Positions 24,154 to 32,253 of a stretch of DNA of 64,000 bases are shown here, piece by piece. Source of the stretch: JAAXHH01 sp965248395 (GTDB taxonomy: Bacteria > JAAXHH01); contig OZ252103.1 of assembly GCA_965248395.1 (NCBI GenBank), positions 1,488,001 to 1,552,000 of the forward strand, given 5' to 3'. Position numbers and translations under genes: made by a program. The notes below the pieces were generated by a model. It was given only the letters and a program-made list of their open reading frames with translations, did no database searches and was not told the DNA's origin. Position 1 is the stretch's first letter. The number at the start of each line of letters is the position of its first letter.

Positions 24154-24222
24154 CCCCGTCCATAGTGTTTGACGGCACGATTGAGAAACCCGGAGTGCGT
24201 GCGGTGAGCCGATTTCCGCACG

Positions 24223-25953
24223 GTGGACCGGTACATGTTCGCGCAATCTATCGCGCAGACCCTCGCCCGCGAACGCGGGACCCTATACAAGAAGACCGGC
24301 GGGAAGGCCGTCCGGATCGCCCTGGTGTATCCGAATACCTACTACCTGGGCATGTCCAACCTGGGGTTTCAGACCATCTACCGGCATCTGAACGAACGGG
24401 ACGACGTCGTTTGCGAACGGGCTTTTCTCCCGGATCCTTCCGACTTGGAAGACCTGGCCAGGTCCCGCCAGCCCCTGGTCACCCTGGAATCCGGCAGACC
24501 CCTCAACAAGTGCGACATCGTGGCCTTTTCCATTTCCTTCGAGAACGACTACCCGAACCTGGTCCGCATCCTGGAGCTCTCCCGCATACCCGTTTTCGCG
24601 GAAGACCGGACGCACTTCGACCCGATCGTACTGATCGGAGGCGCGATCACCTATATCAACCCGGAGCCGCTGGCGGATTTTGCCGACGTGATGGTCATCG
24701 GAGACGGTGAAGAGGCCGCCTATGCGTATCTCGACTGCTACATCGAGGACCAGGGGCTGGAACGGGAGCGGCATCTTGCCCGGACCATGGCGCTGCAAGG
24801 TATGTACGTGCCGTCCCTGCAGTCGACTTCCACCGGGGATCGCGGCCCGCCCGATCAGATCTCCAAGCAGCAGGTGACTTCCTTCGAGGACTACCCCGCC
24901 CATTCCGCCGTGCTGACCCCCGACACGGAATTCGGTGACATGCTGCTGATCGAGATCTCCCGCGGGTGTCCCAGACGGTGCCGATTCTGCGCCGTGAGCT
25001 ACGTTTATCCCAAGTTCCGCGCCCTCAAGCCCGGTACCATACTCGACGTGATCCGGACGAAGGAAGAATTCCTGGCGCGCGAGGGCAAGGAGGGACTGAA
25101 GGCGGTCGGACTGGTGAGTTCGGCCATGTGCGACTATCCCTACCTGGACGAACTCTGCGCGGGCCTCGAAGAAACAGGGCTTCGCGTGGGGGTTTCGTCG
25201 GTACGGGTCGACCTGATCCCGGACAGCCTGCTGCGCCTGATGCTGAAGACGGGACTGCGCACCATGACGATCGCGCCGGAGGCCGGATCGGAGCGGCTTC
25301 GCAAGGCGATCAACAAGCCGATTTCCTCTGATGAGATCCTGACCGGCGCCCGAAGGATACTCGAGAAGGGCATCAAGCATCTCAAGGTATACTACATGGT
25401 CGGGCTGCCGACGGAAACCGACGCGGATATAGAGGAACTGATCGAGATGACGCGCCACCTGGCCCAACTGCAGCGGGAGTGCGGGGAGCCGGGCGGCCGG
25501 TTGAGATTGAGCATAAACCCCTTCGTGCCGAAGGCGCTGACCCCCTTTCAGTGGAGTCCCATGGCGTCTCCGCGTGAGGTCAAGCGCAAGCTGAACCGGA
25601 TCAAGAAGGTCCTGCGCGGCACCCCCGGGGTCGACGTCAAGCACGAAAGCCTGAAGTCGGCGTACTTCGAGGGCATACTCTCCCGGGGCGGCAGGGAGCT
25701 GAGCGCCTTTCTGATGGAAACCGTCCGGCAGGACGGCGACTGGAAACGCGCCGCGGCGGAAACGGGAATGGATACCTCGCTTTATCTCGGGGACATGGCG
25801 GACCGGCAGTCGCTGCCCTGGGATTTCATATCCAACGAAAAGGAACACCATCGGCTCCAGTGGGAGTACCGGAAGAGTCACAATCTGCCCTATCGAGAAC
25901 GACAGGACGCGTCCTGTGAAAACCGCGTGGAAGCATTGAAATCCGCGGTCTGA
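24223..25953 (+). CDS. B12-binding-type radical SAM protein
   Basis: A 576-residue protein. Residues about 25-190 form a cobalamin-binding-like N-terminal domain (IALVYPNTYYLGMSNLGFQ, then VLIGGAITYINPEPLADFADVMVIGDGEEA). The radical SAM barrel follows, with the 4Fe-4S cysteines at 249, 253 and 256 in SRGCPRRCRFCA. Barrel motifs include TIAPEAGSERLR and YYMVGLPTETDADIEEL. The domain order matches the broad family related to YgiQ/TIGR03960 proteins. The partner gene often found after TIGR03960 members is absent here; a cyclophilin follows instead. The start is GTG 24223 or ATG 24235. Product unknown; methylation or methylthiolation-like chemistry is possible. Confidence 0.8.
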   Translation: MDRYMFAQSIAQTLARERGTLYKKTGGKAVRIALVYPNTYYLGMSNLGFQTIYRHLNERDDVVCERAFLPDPSDLEDLARSRQPLVTLESGRPLNKCDIVAFSISFENDYPNLVRILELSRIPVFAEDRTHFDPIVLIGGAITYINPEPLADFADVMVIGDGEEAAYAYLDCYIEDQGLERERHLARTMALQGMYVPSLQSTSTGDRGPPDQISKQQVTSFEDYPAHSAVLTPDTEFGDMLLIEISRGCPRRCRFCAVSYVYPKFRALKPGTILDVIRTKEEFLAREGKEGLKAVGLVSSAMCDYPYLDELCAGLEETGLRVGVSSVRVDLIPDSLLRLMLKTGLRTMTIAPEAGSERLRKAINKPISSDEILTGARRILEKGIKHLKVYYMVGLPTETDADIEELIEMTRHLAQLQRECGEPGGRLRLSINPFVPKALTPFQWSPMASPREVKRKLNRIKKVLRGTPGVDVKHESLKSAYFEGILSRGGRELSAFLMETVRQDGDWKRAAAETGMDTSLYLGDMADRQSLPWDFISNEKEHHRLQWEYRKSHNLPYRERQDASCENRVEALKSAV

Positions 25954-26012
25954 GTCCGGGCGCCGAGGCTGGAACCATTCCACCCAATTCCCAGAGCCAG
26001 TGGAGGAAGAAG

Positions 26013-26630
26013 ATGCGGAAAACAGGTCTCCTAACGGCCGTTTTTGCCCTTGTGTTTTTCGCCGCGTCCTGCGGCGAGACTAACGAACAACCCAAAAACA
26101 GTGGAGAACCCGAAAACATGATGATCATCGAAACCAACCTGGGTACCATTACCTGCGAACTGTTTCCGGACAAGGCGCCCATGACCGTGGACGTCATCTC
26201 CGGACTGGCCGATGGCTCGCGGGAATGGACCCACCCGGAAACCGGTCAGACCATGACCGCCACGCCCTACTATGACGGCGTGGTATTTCACCGGGTTATT
26301 CCCAATTTCATGATACAGACCGGCGATCCGACCGCGTCCGGACGCGGCGGACCGGGATTCCAGTTCGACGATGAATTCCACGAAGAGCTACTATTCGACC
26401 AGCCCGGCAGGCTGGCCATGGCGAACAGCGGCCCCAATACCAACGGCGGACAGATATTCATCACGGTGGCGCCCACGCCCCACCTGAACCATATGCATAC
26501 CATCTTCGGGCAGGTCGTGGAGGGACAGGACGTGGCCGACGCCATATCCGAGGTTCCCGCGGTGCAGGCCAGACCGAATGAAGAGGTCAGCATCACCCGG
26601 GTGACCGTGGTCAGAAGGGAGGTCGAGTAA
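26013..26630 (+). CDS. Peptidyl-prolyl cis-trans isomerase (cyclophilin), lipoprotein
   Basis: A 205-residue cyclophilin. Residues 1-21 are a lipoprotein signal ending FAASC. The catalytic domain starts at MIIETNLGTITCELFPDKAP and has VVFHRVIPNFMIQTGDPTASGRGGPG (active-site Arg in FHRV) and LAMANSGPNTNGGQIFITVAPTPHLNHMHTIFGQV. It should catalyse proline isomerisation on the periplasmic side, anchored in a membrane. The F-in-FFITxxP position is I here (QIFITVAP). The next gene encodes a second cyclophilin and starts one base after this stop, so translation is coupled. Confidence 0.9.
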   Translation: MRKTGLLTAVFALVFFAASCGETNEQPKNSGEPENMMIIETNLGTITCELFPDKAPMTVDVISGLADGSREWTHPETGQTMTATPYYDGVVFHRVIPNFMIQTGDPTASGRGGPGFQFDDEFHEELLFDQPGRLAMANSGPNTNGGQIFITVAPTPHLNHMHTIFGQVVEGQDVADAISEVPAVQARPNEEVSITRVTVVRREVE

Positions 26631-26631
26631 A

Positions 26632-27294
26632 TTGATCGAGTTGATTCGCAATACCGGTATGGCCGTCATGGTGGCGGTCCTTGTAGCCGGATCGGCGTTC
26701 GTCGCCGCGCATCCGGCCGTCCGATCGACCGAAGACACCCAGTCGGAGTCCGGCGAGCCCGCCGCCCAGTCGCTGGGTCCGGGCACGTACGCCGTGCTCA
26801 AGACCAACATGGGCGTCATCATCTGCAAGCTCTTCGACAACCTGACGCCCGCCACCGTCGACAATTTCATTGGACTCGCGGAAGGCACGAAGACATTCAA
26901 GGATCCCGTTACCGGGCAGGAGACCAGGCGCCCTTACTACGACGGGACCACGTTTCACCGGGTCATTCCGAATTTCATGATCCAGGGGGGCGACCCGACG
27001 GGAACGGGCCGCGGGGAACCCGGTTACAACATCAGGGGCGAAATAAGGGGCTCGCTGAAATTCGACCGGCCGGGACGGCTGGCCATGGCCAACTCGGGGT
27101 CTCCGGATACCGGGGGCAGCCAGTTCTTCATTACCCATGGCCCGAAATCCTACCTGGACGGGGGATACACCATCTTCGGCCAGGTCATGAAGGGACAGGA
27201 AGTCGTGAACGCCATCGGCCGGGTGCAGACACGAAACGACAAGCCGATCTTCGATATCGTTCTTGAAAAGCTGACCATCGAACGGGTGAAGTGA
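26632..27294 (+). CDS. Peptidyl-prolyl cis-trans isomerase (cyclophilin), exported
   Basis: A 220-residue cyclophilin with an N-terminal Sec-type signal (IRNTGMAVMVAVLVAGSAFVAAHP). The core has VLKTNMGVIICKLFDNLTPA, TFHRVIPNFMIQGGDPTGTGRGEPG and LAMANSGSPDTGGSQFFITHGPKSYLDGGYTIFGQV, with all usual active-site residues including FHRV and FFIT. The start is TTG at 26632, one base after the upstream stop, with GGGAGG about 9 bp before it; an ATG at 26659 would leave only part of the signal. Together with the previous gene it forms a two-cyclophilin operon that probably assists folding of envelope proteins. Confidence 0.9.
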   Translation: MIELIRNTGMAVMVAVLVAGSAFVAAHPAVRSTEDTQSESGEPAAQSLGPGTYAVLKTNMGVIICKLFDNLTPATVDNFIGLAEGTKTFKDPVTGQETRRPYYDGTTFHRVIPNFMIQGGDPTGTGRGEPGYNIRGEIRGSLKFDRPGRLAMANSGSPDTGGSQFFITHGPKSYLDGGYTIFGQVMKGQEVVNAIGRVQTRNDKPIFDIVLEKLTIERVK

Positions 27295-27336
27295 TTCCGC
27301 AAGCCCCTGGGAGAAAATCGGCTACGTGGTCAGTCG

Positions 27337-28590
27337 TTAGCGTCCCAGCGCATTATGTTGTCCGCCAAGCGGAATGCGGCGGGCGAAGTAATACCAGGCG
27401 CAGACGATCAGAATGCCTGCGGCACCGGCCAAAAAAGCTACCAGGCGCGGCGCCATGGCGTCCAGCAGCAGGCCCGTCCCCAGGGCCGAAAGGGAGAAGG
27501 CCAGGGTAAACAGGCCATTGTCCGCGGCAAACACCCGGCCGCGGTAGCCTTCGTCCACCACGAGCTGAAGCCCGAGAGAAGAATAGACCCACATCACCAT
27601 GCTGCCCGCGGCGGCCAGGATGATGCTTGCCGCGGCCAGCCAGATGGACGGGGCCTGGGAAAAAATGATGAAGCAGGCGCCGTAGCTGACCAACCCGATC
27701 AGGATGCCCCTCCTCAACTGACCCAGGCGAATAGTGCTGAACAGCTTGATGAACACGGCGCCCAGGAGTGTCCCCAGGCCTCTTGCCGTGTACAGGATGG
27801 CGATACCCGTGTCGCCCGCGCGGTAAACCTGTCCGCCGAATACGGCGTAAAGCAGCACGGCGCCGCCACCGGCGAGTCCCCAGGTCGCCTTGCCCGGCAG
27901 ATAGACCCGCGTGGCCCGGTCGCGCCCTATGTACTTCAGTCCCTCGATAAAGTCCGACAGGAACCGGACCGGCTGTCCCGCGCCCGCCGCGGCGGGGATG
28001 GCGATCCGGGACACGAACAGCGCGGCGACCACGAAACTGAGCGCGTTCAACTGGAACGCGGCGGACCTTCCCAGGTAGTCCGCGACCAGTCCGCCCAGGG
28101 CGGATCCGACCGTGAGCATGGCAGCCCAGGTCGTGCTGGTCAGCGCGTTGGCCGCGAGCAACGACTTTCCCTGGGCGATGCTCGGAAGCGTGGCCGTGCG
28201 CGTGACGTCGAAGAAGGGACCCAGCCCGGAAAGAATCGCCATGAAGAGATAGAGCATCCAGACTTCGTCCGCGGTGTCTACCAGGAGGAAGCCGAGGGCC
28301 GCGCCCGCCCGCAGGATATCGGTGACGATCATCACCCGCTTGCGGTTGTAACGTTCGGCGACGACGCCGGCCAGCGGGGCCGTCAGGAAGGGAGGCAGCA
28401 TCTGGCAAAGGGTGACGATGCTGAGGGCGAGCCCGGATCCCGTGAGGGCCAGGGTAAGGCCCAGTACCGCGATCGTGCTGAACCAGTCACCCGCGTTGGA
28501 GACCACCTGGGACAGCCAAAGGATCCTAAAGGTCCGGTTTTCCCTGAGCAGCCGGGTGTACGAGAGGGCTGATCCGGTGCTTTTCGTCAC
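27337..28590 (-). CDS. MFS transporter
   Basis: A 417-residue major facilitator with about 12 membrane segments. It starts YTRLLRENRTFRILWLSQVVSNAGDWFSTIA, the pattern of the MFS_3 (EntS-like) drug/siderophore exporter branch. The loop 2-3 signature is seen as GVVAERYNRKRVMIVTD. A TDILRAGAALGFLLVD segment and a GLGTLLGAVFIKLF segment in the second half fit the same branch. The substrate is unknown. It is convergent with the cyclophilins. Upstream lies an array of four 16-bp repeats that places a TTGACA in every unit on this strand, 17 bp from a weak AAAATT -10 box. Confidence 0.85.
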   Translation of the reverse strand: MTKSTGSALSYTRLLRENRTFRILWLSQVVSNAGDWFSTIAVLGLTLALTGSGLALSIVTLCQMLPPFLTAPLAGVVAERYNRKRVMIVTDILRAGAALGFLLVDTADEVWMLYLFMAILSGLGPFFDVTRTATLPSIAQGKSLLAANALTSTTWAAMLTVGSALGGLVADYLGRSAAFQLNALSFVVAALFVSRIAIPAAAGAGQPVRFLSDFIEGLKYIGRDRATRVYLPGKATWGLAGGGAVLLYAVFGGQVYRAGDTGIAILYTARGLGTLLGAVFIKLFSTIRLGQLRRGILIGLVSYGACFIIFSQAPSIWLAAASIILAAAGSMVMWVYSSLGLQLVVDEGYRGRVFAADNGLFTLAFSLSALGTGLLLDAMAPRLVAFLAGAAGILIVCAWYYFARRIPLGGQHNALGR

Positions 28591-28659
28591 GTGGTCACAC
28601 CTGGGGCTGAAGGGAAGCGGAACCGTTTACGGTCTTTTAATTTTGGGGTGGGCTGGACG

Positions 28660-28723
28660 GATGTCAAGGAGGATGGATGTCAAGGAGGACGGATGTCAAG
28701 GAGGACGGATGTCAAGGAGGACG
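28660..28723. repeat. Four 16-bp tandem repeats (GATGTCAAGGAGGACG)
   Basis: Units at 28660-28675, 28676-28691, 28692-28707 and 28708-28723. The first has one T for C; the others are identical. On the minus strand each unit contains TTGACA (for example 28667-28662), so four -35 hexamers stand 16 bp apart upstream of the MFS gene. The plus strand carries AAGGAGG in each unit. Confidence 0.9.
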
Positions 28724-28797
28724 GCAGGCGCGGACAACCGGATCGTCCCAGGATTCACACAACGGCGGAAAGTAGCGCTGCGCTTCCGTCCACGCAC

Positions 28798-28826
28798 TTG
28801 ACAAGGACAGTCGGCGCGGTTAACCT
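28798..28826 (+). promoter_or_regulatory. Promoter of the 92-residue Cys-containing protein
   Basis: TTGACA (28798-28803), 17-bp spacer, TAACCT (28821-28826); the transcript would start about 50 bases before the ATG at 28882. Confidence 0.5.
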
Positions 28827-28881
28827 CTGTTTATATAGGTCTCGCCGACTATGCGGATGAAATCGTTACAGGAGACACGGC

Positions 28882-29160
28882 ATGAGCAAGCTGAAGTCGA
28901 TCATGCACAACCGGACACACGGTCACCTGGGGGAACAGCGGCGCAGTTGCTCCGACTGCGTCCACGTCATGCCCGCCATGAGGGGAGACGAAGTGACCTG
29001 TGAGATATACACCTTCAAGTACGAAGCCTACAAGGTCCCGAAGCGAAGCGCCCTTTCGCCCGCCTTTGCCAACGACTGCGGATTCTACCAGGCCATGACC
29101 CCGGTGCAGAAGGCGGAATCGGAGCGGAAGTTCAGAGAATTCTTCAAGCGGCTCGAGTAA
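28882..29160 (+). CDS. Small Cys-containing protein of unknown function
   Basis: A 92-residue soluble protein with a GGAGACACGGC ribosome-site region before the ATG. It has four Cys: two in RSCSDC (residues 23 and 26), one in VTCEIYTFKYEAYKV and one in NDCGFYQAM. Such a set could bind zinc or an iron-sulfur cluster. The C-terminal third is a charged helix (KAESERKFREFFKRLE). I do not recognise the family. It has its own promoter and is convergent with rho, 29 bases apart. Codon use looks like its neighbours, so I believe it is a real gene. Confidence 0.65.
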   Translation: MSKLKSIMHNRTHGHLGEQRRSCSDCVHVMPAMRGDEVTCEIYTFKYEAYKVPKRSALSPAFANDCGFYQAMTPVQKAESERKFREFFKRLE

Positions 29161-29189
29161 ATCGGGGATCGTGCGGACCGTATGCGCTG

Positions 29190-30440
29190 CTATTCGTTCA
29201 TGGACTTGAGGAAATCCAGGTTCGACTTGGTCCGTGACAGGCGTTCGGTCATCAGTTCCATGGCTTCGACCGGTCCGAGGCCGTCCAGGAATTTCCGCAG
29301 GATCTTCACCTTGCCCAGGATATCCGGTTCCAGCAGCAGTTCCGCCTTTCGGGTGGAGGACGCGCTCAGGTCGATCGCCGGGAATATCCACCGGTTCGCC
29401 AGCTTTCGGCTGAGTTCCAGTTCCATATTGCCCGTACCCTTGAATTCCTCGAAGATGCCTTCGTCCATGCGGCTGCCCGTCTCGATCAGCGCCGTGGCCA
29501 CGATCGTCAGGCTCCCGCCTTCCTCGATGTTGCGCGCCGCACCGAAAAAGCGCCTGGGTTTCTGAAGCGCGTTGGCGTCGATACCGCCGGACAGGATTTT
29601 ACCACTGTGGGGTGTCACCGCGTTGTGGGCCCGCGCCAGGCGGGTGATGCTGTCGAGGAGGATGACGACGTCCTTGCCGTGTTCCACCAGCCGCTTGGCC
29701 TTTTCAAGGACCATGTCCGAGACTGCCACGTGTCGTTCCGGCGGTTCGTCGAAGGTCGAACTGATCACTTCACCCTTTACCGACCGTTCCATGTCGGTCA
29801 CCTCTTCCGGCCGTTCATCGATGAGCAGGACCATGAGCACCACCTCGGGGTGATTGTCCGTGATGGCGTTGGCGATCTCCTGCAGCAGCATGGTCTTGCC
29901 GGCCTTCGGCGGCGAGACGATCAACCCGCGCTGGCCCTTCCCTATGGGAGTCAGCAGGTCCATGACCCGCGTCGGCAGTTTCTCTTTCAGATACTCGAGC
30001 TGGAACCTCTCCAGCGGGTAAATCGGCGTCAGGTTGTCGAAGAGGGTCCGTTCCTTGGACACCTCCGGATTATCGAAATTGACCGTATCCACCCTCAGCA
30101 GCGCGAAGAAGCGTTCCCCGTCCTTGGGAGGCCGGATCTGTCCTGAAATGGTGTCCCCGGTTCTCAGGTCGAAGCGCTTCACCTGCGACGGCGCTACGTA
30201 GATGTCGTCGGGGCCGTGAAGGTAGCTGTAGTCGGGCGACCGGAGAAAACCGCAGCGGTTGTCCGGCAGCACTTCGAGGACGCCCTCTCCGAAGATGACG
30301 CCTTCTTTCTCCGTCTGCGCCTGGAGAATGCTGAAGATCAGTTCCTGTTTCCGCAGCCCCGTGAAGCTCTGCAGATCGAGCTCCTGGGCTATGGAGTACA
30401 GGTCGGGCAGGGTCTTGGTCTTTAGTTCTAGGATGTGCAT
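29190..30440 (-). CDS. rho: Transcription termination factor Rho
   Basis: A 416-residue Rho of standard length. Residues 1-45 are the Rho N-terminal helical domain (LPDLYSIAQELDLQ). Residues 50-120 are the RNA-binding cold-shock-like domain (GVLEVLPDNRCGFLRSPDYSYL). The RecA-type ATPase has Walker A PPKAGKT at 177-183, LLIDERPEEVTDM as Walker B region, and SITRLARAHNAV and SGKILSGGIDANAL as Q- and R-loop regions. The hexameric helicase terminates transcription. GGAAGG lies just before the ATG. The only good promoter on this strand is 380 bases upstream, giving a long leader that could allow autoregulation. Confidence 0.97.
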   Translation of the reverse strand: MHILELKTKTLPDLYSIAQELDLQSFTGLRKQELIFSILQAQTEKEGVIFGEGVLEVLPDNRCGFLRSPDYSYLHGPDDIYVAPSQVKRFDLRTGDTISGQIRPPKDGERFFALLRVDTVNFDNPEVSKERTLFDNLTPIYPLERFQLEYLKEKLPTRVMDLLTPIGKGQRGLIVSPPKAGKTMLLQEIANAITDNHPEVVLMVLLIDERPEEVTDMERSVKGEVISSTFDEPPERHVAVSDMVLEKAKRLVEHGKDVVILLDSITRLARAHNAVTPHSGKILSGGIDANALQKPRRFFGAARNIEEGGSLTIVATALIETGSRMDEGIFEEFKGTGNMELELSRKLANRWIFPAIDLSASSTRKAELLLEPDILGKVKILRKFLDGLGPVEAMELMTERLSRTKSNLDFLKSMNE

Positions 30441-30822
30441 GCTTCCTTCCCTATTGAAAGGTATGATCGACTCCCCTGGACCGGTGGTTGACGGCGCCTA
30501 TTCCCGGTTTGGTTCGAAGGGGGTGTGAATTTCGTTAGACAGGTATGTGAGCATTGTGAGAGACGGGAACGATGGAATACAGAAGAAGCGTTCCCGGCGA
30601 AGTAAGCCGGCCCGTGCCGTGTCCTGAGGCGCGCTGAAGTGCTGACACTGGTTAAGCAGTCAGGATCTCGGGCAAACTATCTTACCTTGATGAAGGAATC
30701 CCGACGCATGGGGCACGGGACAACATGGTTTTTTTTGAGCTTGGAAGATTCGGCTTTCCAATGAGGAATCAATCAGGGGAGTTTGCAAGGAATACGGGCC
30801 GTCGCATCTAACGCCCAAGTAT
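30441..30822 (-). other. Long rho 5' leader
   Basis: Between the promoter at 30850-30823 and the rho ATG there is no convincing gene. The transcribed strand is pyrimidine-rich. It contains an 8-bp perfect stem (CGGGAACG at 30564-30571 and CGTTCCCG at 30589-30596) with a 17-base loop. Short frames of 10-18 codons occur, none distinctive. Rho genes in other bacteria have autoregulatory leaders, so a similar role is plausible. Confidence 0.5.
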
Positions 30823-30850
30823 AATATACGGTCTTAATCCACCGTGTCAA
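30823..30850 (-). promoter_or_regulatory. Promoter of rho
   Basis: On the minus strand TTGACA (30850-30845), 16-bp spacer, TATATT (30828-30823): the same hexamers and spacing as the tRNA-fMet promoter. Confidence 0.7.
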
Positions 30851-30965
30851 GGCCCGATTTACTTTTTTTAAGGGCATGCACCCCAATGCGTAGGGTTTGC
30901 GCGCTCAGGGCGCGTTCCTCGAATACCGGTTCGGCAGGCCGGAAACAGTCCGCGATTGCGTCGAT

Positions 30966-32252
30966 TTACTGGTTCATCTTGGGATCGAGGGCGTCGCGCA
31001 GGCCGTCGCCCATCAGCTGGAATCCGAGCATGGTGAGCGCAATCATGATGGCGGGAAAAGTCGCCAGGTGCCAGTACGACCGGATGTAGTTGGCGTTCTC
31101 CCCGACCATCTGCCCCCAGCTCGGTGTCGGCGGACTGATGCCGATGCCGATGAAGCTCAGTCCGGCCTCGGCGAAGATGGCGGAAGGAATACCCAGGGCA
31201 AGGGCGACGATCAGCGGGGTCAGGCTGTTCGGCAGGATGTGGGTGACGACGATACGGAAGTGACTGCCTCCCATCGCCTTGGCCGCCCGGACGAATTCCT
31301 TTTCCTTTAATGACAGGATCTGCCCCCGGAGGAGCCGGCAGACCCCGACCCAGCCGGTCACGCCTATGGCCACGAAAATGTTGAACAGTCCGGCCCCCAG
31401 CCACGACATGATCAGGATGATGAAGAGCAGGCCCGGAAAGGCCGACATGATGTCGACCCCCCGCATGATGACGCTGTCCACGCGGCCCCCCGCGTACCCG
31501 GCCAGGGAGCCCAGGGGGACGCCGATGGCGAAGATGATGGCCTGCACGAGGACCCCCACCGTCATGGAAATCTCGGCGCCGTAGATGACCCGGCTGAAGA
31601 GGTCGCGACCCAGGCCGTCCGTGCCGAAGGGATACTGCCAGGACGGTTCCTGCCAGGCGACCTGGAAGTTCTGCTTGGTATAGTGCAGAGGCGCGATCCA
31701 GGGCGCCAGCAGCGCCGTGTTGCTCAGCAGCAGGACCAGGAAGAGCCCCACCAGGGAAAGCTTGTTGCGGGAAAACCGCCGGGTGGCGTCCGCCCAGAGG
31801 CCGCTGTCGTGTTTCTTGAAATAGCGGTAGGCCCTCGGCCAGAGCAGCGTAAACTCCGTGGCCAGCGTGACGCGGAAGATCAGTCCCGCCCACGTGAAGA
31901 AGGGCTCGAGGCCTACCCAGCTCATGGATTCCGACAGGCTTTCGGGGATGTCTTCCGTTCCGTAGGGATACAGATCCATCCATGGACCGAGCAGCCACCA
32001 CGCCGCCAGCACAGCGCCGGCGCCCACGGCGGCGAAGAGGGGTTTTTGCTGTACCGCCCTGCGGCAGAAGGACGCCCATCTGCCCGTTTCGTTCTTGCAT
32101 CCCAGTCGATACATCCGGGGCAGGGAGAGCAGCAGCTGAATCGCCAGCGCGATCCGCCCCGCCTCGAGGATCATGGTGTCCCAGCTCCACCCCAGGACCG
32201 CCCACAGGACCCAGACGAGGTCTGCTTCGCCGGATGTGCCGATCGGTTCCAT
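30966..32252 (-). CDS. Peptide-type ABC transporter permease (DppC/OppC family), N-terminally extended
   Basis: A 428-residue permease. The DppC-type core starts near residue 158 with RRFSRNKLSLVGLFLVLLLSN, continues to YPFGTDGLGRDLFSRVIYGAEIS (the conserved GTDxxGRD block), and has the EAA loop EFVRAAKAMGGSHFRIVVTHILPNS. The first 157 residues are an extra hydrophobic region with about three membrane segments, not usual in the family (about 300 residues). Its ATG comes one base after the DppB stop. No binding protein or ATPase is next to the pair. It presumably imports peptides or similar solutes. The function of the extension is unknown. Confidence 0.85.
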   Translation of the reverse strand: MEPIGTSGEADLVWVLWAVLGWSWDTMILEAGRIALAIQLLLSLPRMYRLGCKNETGRWASFCRRAVQQKPLFAAVGAGAVLAAWWLLGPWMDLYPYGTEDIPESLSESMSWVGLEPFFTWAGLIFRVTLATEFTLLWPRAYRYFKKHDSGLWADATRRFSRNKLSLVGLFLVLLLSNTALLAPWIAPLHYTKQNFQVAWQEPSWQYPFGTDGLGRDLFSRVIYGAEISMTVGVLVQAIIFAIGVPLGSLAGYAGGRVDSVIMRGVDIMSAFPGLLFIILIMSWLGAGLFNIFVAIGVTGWVGVCRLLRGQILSLKEKEFVRAAKAMGGSHFRIVVTHILPNSLTPLIVALALGIPSAIFAEAGLSFIGIGISPPTPSWGQMVGENANYIRSYWHLATFPAIMIALTMLGFQLMGDGLRDALDPKMNQ

Positions 32253-32253
32253 G

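Noticed and set aside
24199..24221. Small stem (GTGCGG/CCGCAC) before the radical SAM start as a riboswitch
   Set aside because: Only a 6-bp stem; it has none of the conserved blocks of the cobalamin or SAM riboswitches.
28660..28723. 16-bp tandem repeats as a CRISPR remnant or origin iterons
   Set aside because: Units are too short and have no spacers; no dnaA-type boxes, replication gene or AT-rich unwinding region is nearby.
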